In this document: in pieces, positions 62,239 through 64,000 of the stretch
Layout: each line of letters opens with the position of its first letter
Position numbering within the stretch: the stretch's first letter is position 1
Source of the DNA: Motilibacter rhizosphaerae
GTDB taxonomy: Bacteria; Actinomycetota; Actinomycetes; Motilibacterales; Motilibacteraceae
DNA length: 64,000 nt
Assembly (NCBI RefSeq): GCF_004216915.1
Contig: NZ_SGXD01000007.1
Location: forward strand, 31,454 to 95,453
Direction of reading: 5' to 3'
Made by a program: the position numbers and the translations under genes
The notes under the pieces: generated by a model
Database searches by the model: none
What the model was told of the DNA's origin: nothing
Seen by the model: the letters and a program-made list of their open reading frames with translations, nothing else

Positions 62239-62244
62239 ATGCTC
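62239..62244 (-). promoter_or_regulatory. -10-like element of the leaderless glutaredoxin gene
   Basis: Minus-strand GAGCAT, 6 nt before the GTG at 62232. Confidence 0.4.
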
Positions 62245-62290
62245 GCACGCCGGACGGCGGCGCGGCACCGGTCCGCACCCCCCGGGTTGG

Positions 62291-62296
62291 TACGTT
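62291..62296 (+). promoter_or_regulatory. -10 element of the leaderless HAD gene
   Basis: TACGTT, 7 nt before the GTG at 62304. Confidence 0.45.
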
Positions 62297-62303
62297 CGGC
62301 GCC

Positions 62304-63242
62304 GTGGGCTCCGGCGACCGACGGCGCGGCGCGCGCGACGCGGGGCGGGCCTGCGCCCGCGCTGCGGTGGACCTGTCCGGCCCCGCCGGCGGTGCCGCGG
62401 GGCCGCCCGTCGACCCGGAGCTGGTCGACGCGCTCGACGTCGCCCCCGAGCCGGCGGTCGCCGCCTTCTTCGACGTCGACGGCACGCTGCTGCGCGGGGC
62501 CTCGCTCTACCACCTCGCCCGGGGGCTGTACGCCCGCGGCTTCTTCGACGCCCGGGCCCTGGTGCGCTTCGGGCGCCGCCAGGTGGTGTTCCGCCTCCGT
62601 GGCGTGGAGGACCCGGCGGCGCTGCAGGAGGCGCGCGAGACCGCGCTGGAGTTCATCCGCGGGCGCCCGGTGGAGGAGCTGCAGCGGGTGAGCGAGGAGG
62701 TCGTGCGGGCCGCGCTGGCGACCCAGCTGTGGCCGGGCACGCGCGCGCTGGCGCGGATGCACGTGGAGGAGGGCCAGCGCGTCTGGCTGGTGACGGCGAC
62801 GCCCGTCGAGGTCGCGGGGACGATCGCGCGCGAGCTCGGTCTGACGGGTGCGCTGGGCACGGTGGCGGAGACGCGCGACGGCGTCTACACGGGGCGGCTC
62901 GTGGGGCGGGTGCTGCACGGCCCCGCGAAGGCGGAGGCGGTGCGCGCGCTCGCCGAGCGCGAGGGGCTGGACCTGGCGCGGTGCGCGGCGTACAGCGACT
63001 CGGCCAACGACCTGCCGATGCTCGAGCTCGTCGGGCACCCGTGCGCCGTCAACCCCGACCGCAGGCTGCGGGGGGTCGCCCGCGAGCGCGGGTGGCGCGT
63101 GCGGGAGTACCGCTCGGCCCGCCGTGCCTGGCGGCTCGCGGCAGTGACGGCGGGAGCCCTGGGCGGGCTCGTCGTGCTGGCGGGCGCGGCAGGAGGGGCG
63201 GCAGCGCGACTGCGCTCCCGCCCCTCGAGCCGCGGGCGCTGA
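62304..63242 (+). CDS. HAD-superfamily IB hydrolase
   Basis: 312 residues, GTG start 7 nt after a -10. HAD motif I FFDVDGTLLRG (about 54-64), motif II in VWLVTATPVEV, motif III region GPAKAEAVRALAE, motif IV YSDSANDLPML. This is the SerB-like subfamily with a helical cap; possible phosphatase of small metabolites or lipid intermediates. The C-terminus carries a hydrophobic helix (about 274-297, LAAVTAGALGGLVVLAGAAGG) that may anchor it to the membrane. Similar genes lie next to bS22 and the excisionase-type HTH gene in other actinobacteria. Confidence 0.85.
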   Translation: MGSGDRRRGARDAGRACARAAVDLSGPAGGAAGPPVDPELVDALDVAPEPAVAAFFDVDGTLLRGASLYHLARGLYARGFFDARALVRFGRRQVVFRLRGVEDPAALQEARETALEFIRGRPVEELQRVSEEVVRAALATQLWPGTRALARMHVEEGQRVWLVTATPVEVAGTIARELGLTGALGTVAETRDGVYTGRLVGRVLHGPAKAEAVRALAEREGLDLARCAAYSDSANDLPMLELVGHPCAVNPDRRLRGVARERGWRVREYRSARRAWRLAAVTAGALGGLVVLAGAAGGAAARLRSRPSSRGR

Positions 63243-63341
63243 CTACTTCTTGTTGCGCCGCTGCACGCGCGTCTTGCGGAGCAGCTTGCGGTGCTTCTTC
63301 TTCGCCATGCGCTTGCGACGCTTCTTGATGACCGAACCCAC
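63243..63341 (-). CDS. Small ribosomal protein bS22 (AURKAIP1/COX24-like)
   Basis: Only 32 residues, GTG start with AAGGAG 8 nt upstream: MGSVIKKRRKRMAKKKHRKL and a similarly basic remainder ending RRNKK. It contains no acidic residue and is almost entirely Lys, Arg and His, as in the mini-protein found in mycobacterial 30S subunits. It abuts the HAD stop on the other strand with no gap. Highly conserved in actinobacteria; easily missed because of its size. Confidence 0.9.
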   Translation of the reverse strand: MGSVIKKRRKRMAKKKHRKLLRKTRVQRRNKK

Positions 63342-63382
63342 GCGGACTCCTTGACCGAAGGACAGACGCCCAAGCCTACCGG

Positions 63383-63607
63383 CTACGCGGTACCGCTGTA
63401 GGAGTCGCGGATGTAGCGGTGCACGGCCTGCTCCGGCACCCGGAACGAGCGCCCCACCCGGACGGCCGGCAGCTCGCCCGAGTGCACCAGGCGGTAGACC
63501 GTCATCTTCGACACGCGCATGATCTGCGCCACCTCGGCGACCGTGAGGAAGCGCATCTCCCTCAGCTCGCCCGAGCCGCCGCCCTCGTCGCCCGACCTGC
63601 TGGCCAT
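63383..63607 (-). CDS. Excisionase-family helix-turn-helix DNA-binding protein
   Basis: 74 residues, ATG. After a 17-residue acidic/Gly leader comes a winged-helix MerR/AlpA-type domain: RFLTVAEVAQIMRVSKMTVYRLVHSGELPAVRVGRSFRVPEQAV. The conserved actinobacterial gene pair with bS22 suggests a chromosomal regulator rather than a phage excisionase. Targets unknown. No integrase is nearby. Confidence 0.88.
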   Translation of the reverse strand: MASRSGDEGGGSGELREMRFLTVAEVAQIMRVSKMTVYRLVHSGELPAVRVGRSFRVPEQAVHRYIRDSYSGTA

Positions 63608-63776
63608 CGTCGTCCGGACCCCTTCAGCTGGGACCTCCCGGGTCCCGCAGCCGGGACGCTCGTCGCACAGAGTAGGGGCGCGAGTGACTGGAGTGGAAGT
63701 GGAGGCCAGCTGGACCCCGCTCCTGGCCCAGTGCCCGCCGCCCGCTCCGCCCGCTCGCGCCGCGCTCAGCCAGGAA

Positions 63777-63883
63777 GTCGATCAGGCTGCCCGATCCAGT
63801 TCGGGCTCGACCGCACGGAGTGGCGCCCAGCAGCAGGAGATCTCGTCCGTACGGCCACCACCTCGTGCGGCAGCCCGATCCAC
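63777..63883. repeat. Dispersed palindromic element, copy B (~107 bp)
   Basis: Begins GTCGATCAGGCTGCCCGATC and ends with GGCAGCCCGATCCAC, an imperfect inversion of the start. It aligns over its whole length with copy A at 3291-3398. It lies in the 63608-63900 gap, which contains no gene I can support. Confidence 0.6.
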
Positions 63884-63901
63884 TACCGCGGCAGGGAGGT
63901 C

Positions 63902-64000
<99 letters not shown>

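Noticed and set aside
63383..63607. Excisionase-like gene as evidence of an integrated element
   Set aside because: It is the conserved actinobacterial chromosomal gene found beside bS22; no integrase or att-like repeats are present.
2..63900. Long opposite-strand frames of several hundred codons over most genes
   Set aside because: They are the usual Arg/Ala/Pro-rich shadows caused by third-position GC bias; no motifs.

Overview
The window is about 64 kb of very GC-rich DNA with near-continuous coding, many GTG starts, ATGA/GTGA/TGATG-coupled genes, an actinobacterial SOS box, a Rex regulator, a bS22-type mini ribosomal protein and menaquinone rather than ubiquinone genes. All of this points to an actinobacterium (Actinomycetota). 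A methyl-accepting chemotaxis protein suggests a motile relative. I cannot name the genus from sequence alone. The last ~100 bases are pure C/G homopolymer blocks and look like a contig-end artefact. I saw no rRNA, tRNA or CRISPR array.

Layout. 1-3.2 kb: the tail of an unknown secreted-type protein, a vanillyl-alcohol-oxidase/BBE-type FAD oxidoreductase and a GH5 glucanase. 3.6-20.5 kb (minus strand): a complete 14-gene complex I operon nuoABCDEFGHIJKLMN ending in a long-chain polyprenyl diphosphate synthase, preceded by a geranylgeranyl-reductase-family (MenJ-like) gene whose promoter carries a Rex-type operator. 22-28.6 kb: a DUF3105 membrane protein, a 13E12-family HNH protein with an SOS box over its start codon, a secreted GH16 enzyme with three discoidin domains, a YjbR protein and a polysaccharide deacetylase. 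28.6-43 kb: a large FAD/Fe-S (D-lactate/glycolate-type) dehydrogenase, CsbD, and menaquinone genes menG, menF, menD-menC, menB-menE and menA, with an EamA transporter, a GlxA-type regulator and an orphan chemoreceptor between them. 43.2-49.6 kb: small membrane proteins, then one operon hemL-histidine phosphatase-resA-ccdA-resB-ccsB (System II cytochrome c maturation). 49.7-56 kb: accessory genes, including a Tat-exported PHP protein with a cytoplasmic-side His-rich leader, a lytic transglycosylase, DUF6457 and mobA. 56-63.6 kb: rex-hemA-hemC-hemD-hemB, a glutaredoxin, a HAD hydrolase, bS22 and an excisionase-type HTH protein.

How it works together. The region is largely a respiration locus. 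Complex I feeds electrons to menaquinone, whose ring (MenF/D/C/E/B), tail (polyprenyl synthase), coupling (MenA), methylation (MenG) and tail saturation (MenJ-like reductase) are all encoded here except MenH and the DHNA-CoA thioesterase. Heme precursors (HemA/L/B/C/D) and c-type cytochrome assembly are also present. Rex, the NADH/NAD+ sensor, sits in the heme operon, and the best Rex-like site is upstream of menJ-nuo.

A recurring regulatory pattern is leaderless initiation: in about 18 genes an actinobacterial -10 hexamer lies 6-9 nt (usually exactly 6) before the start codon, and in two divergent pairs the two -10 elements overlap. Noncoding DNA contains two dispersed repeat types (a ~108-bp palindromic element and a TGCATGATCAC motif) and a perfect 23-bp-arm hairpin between convergent genes.
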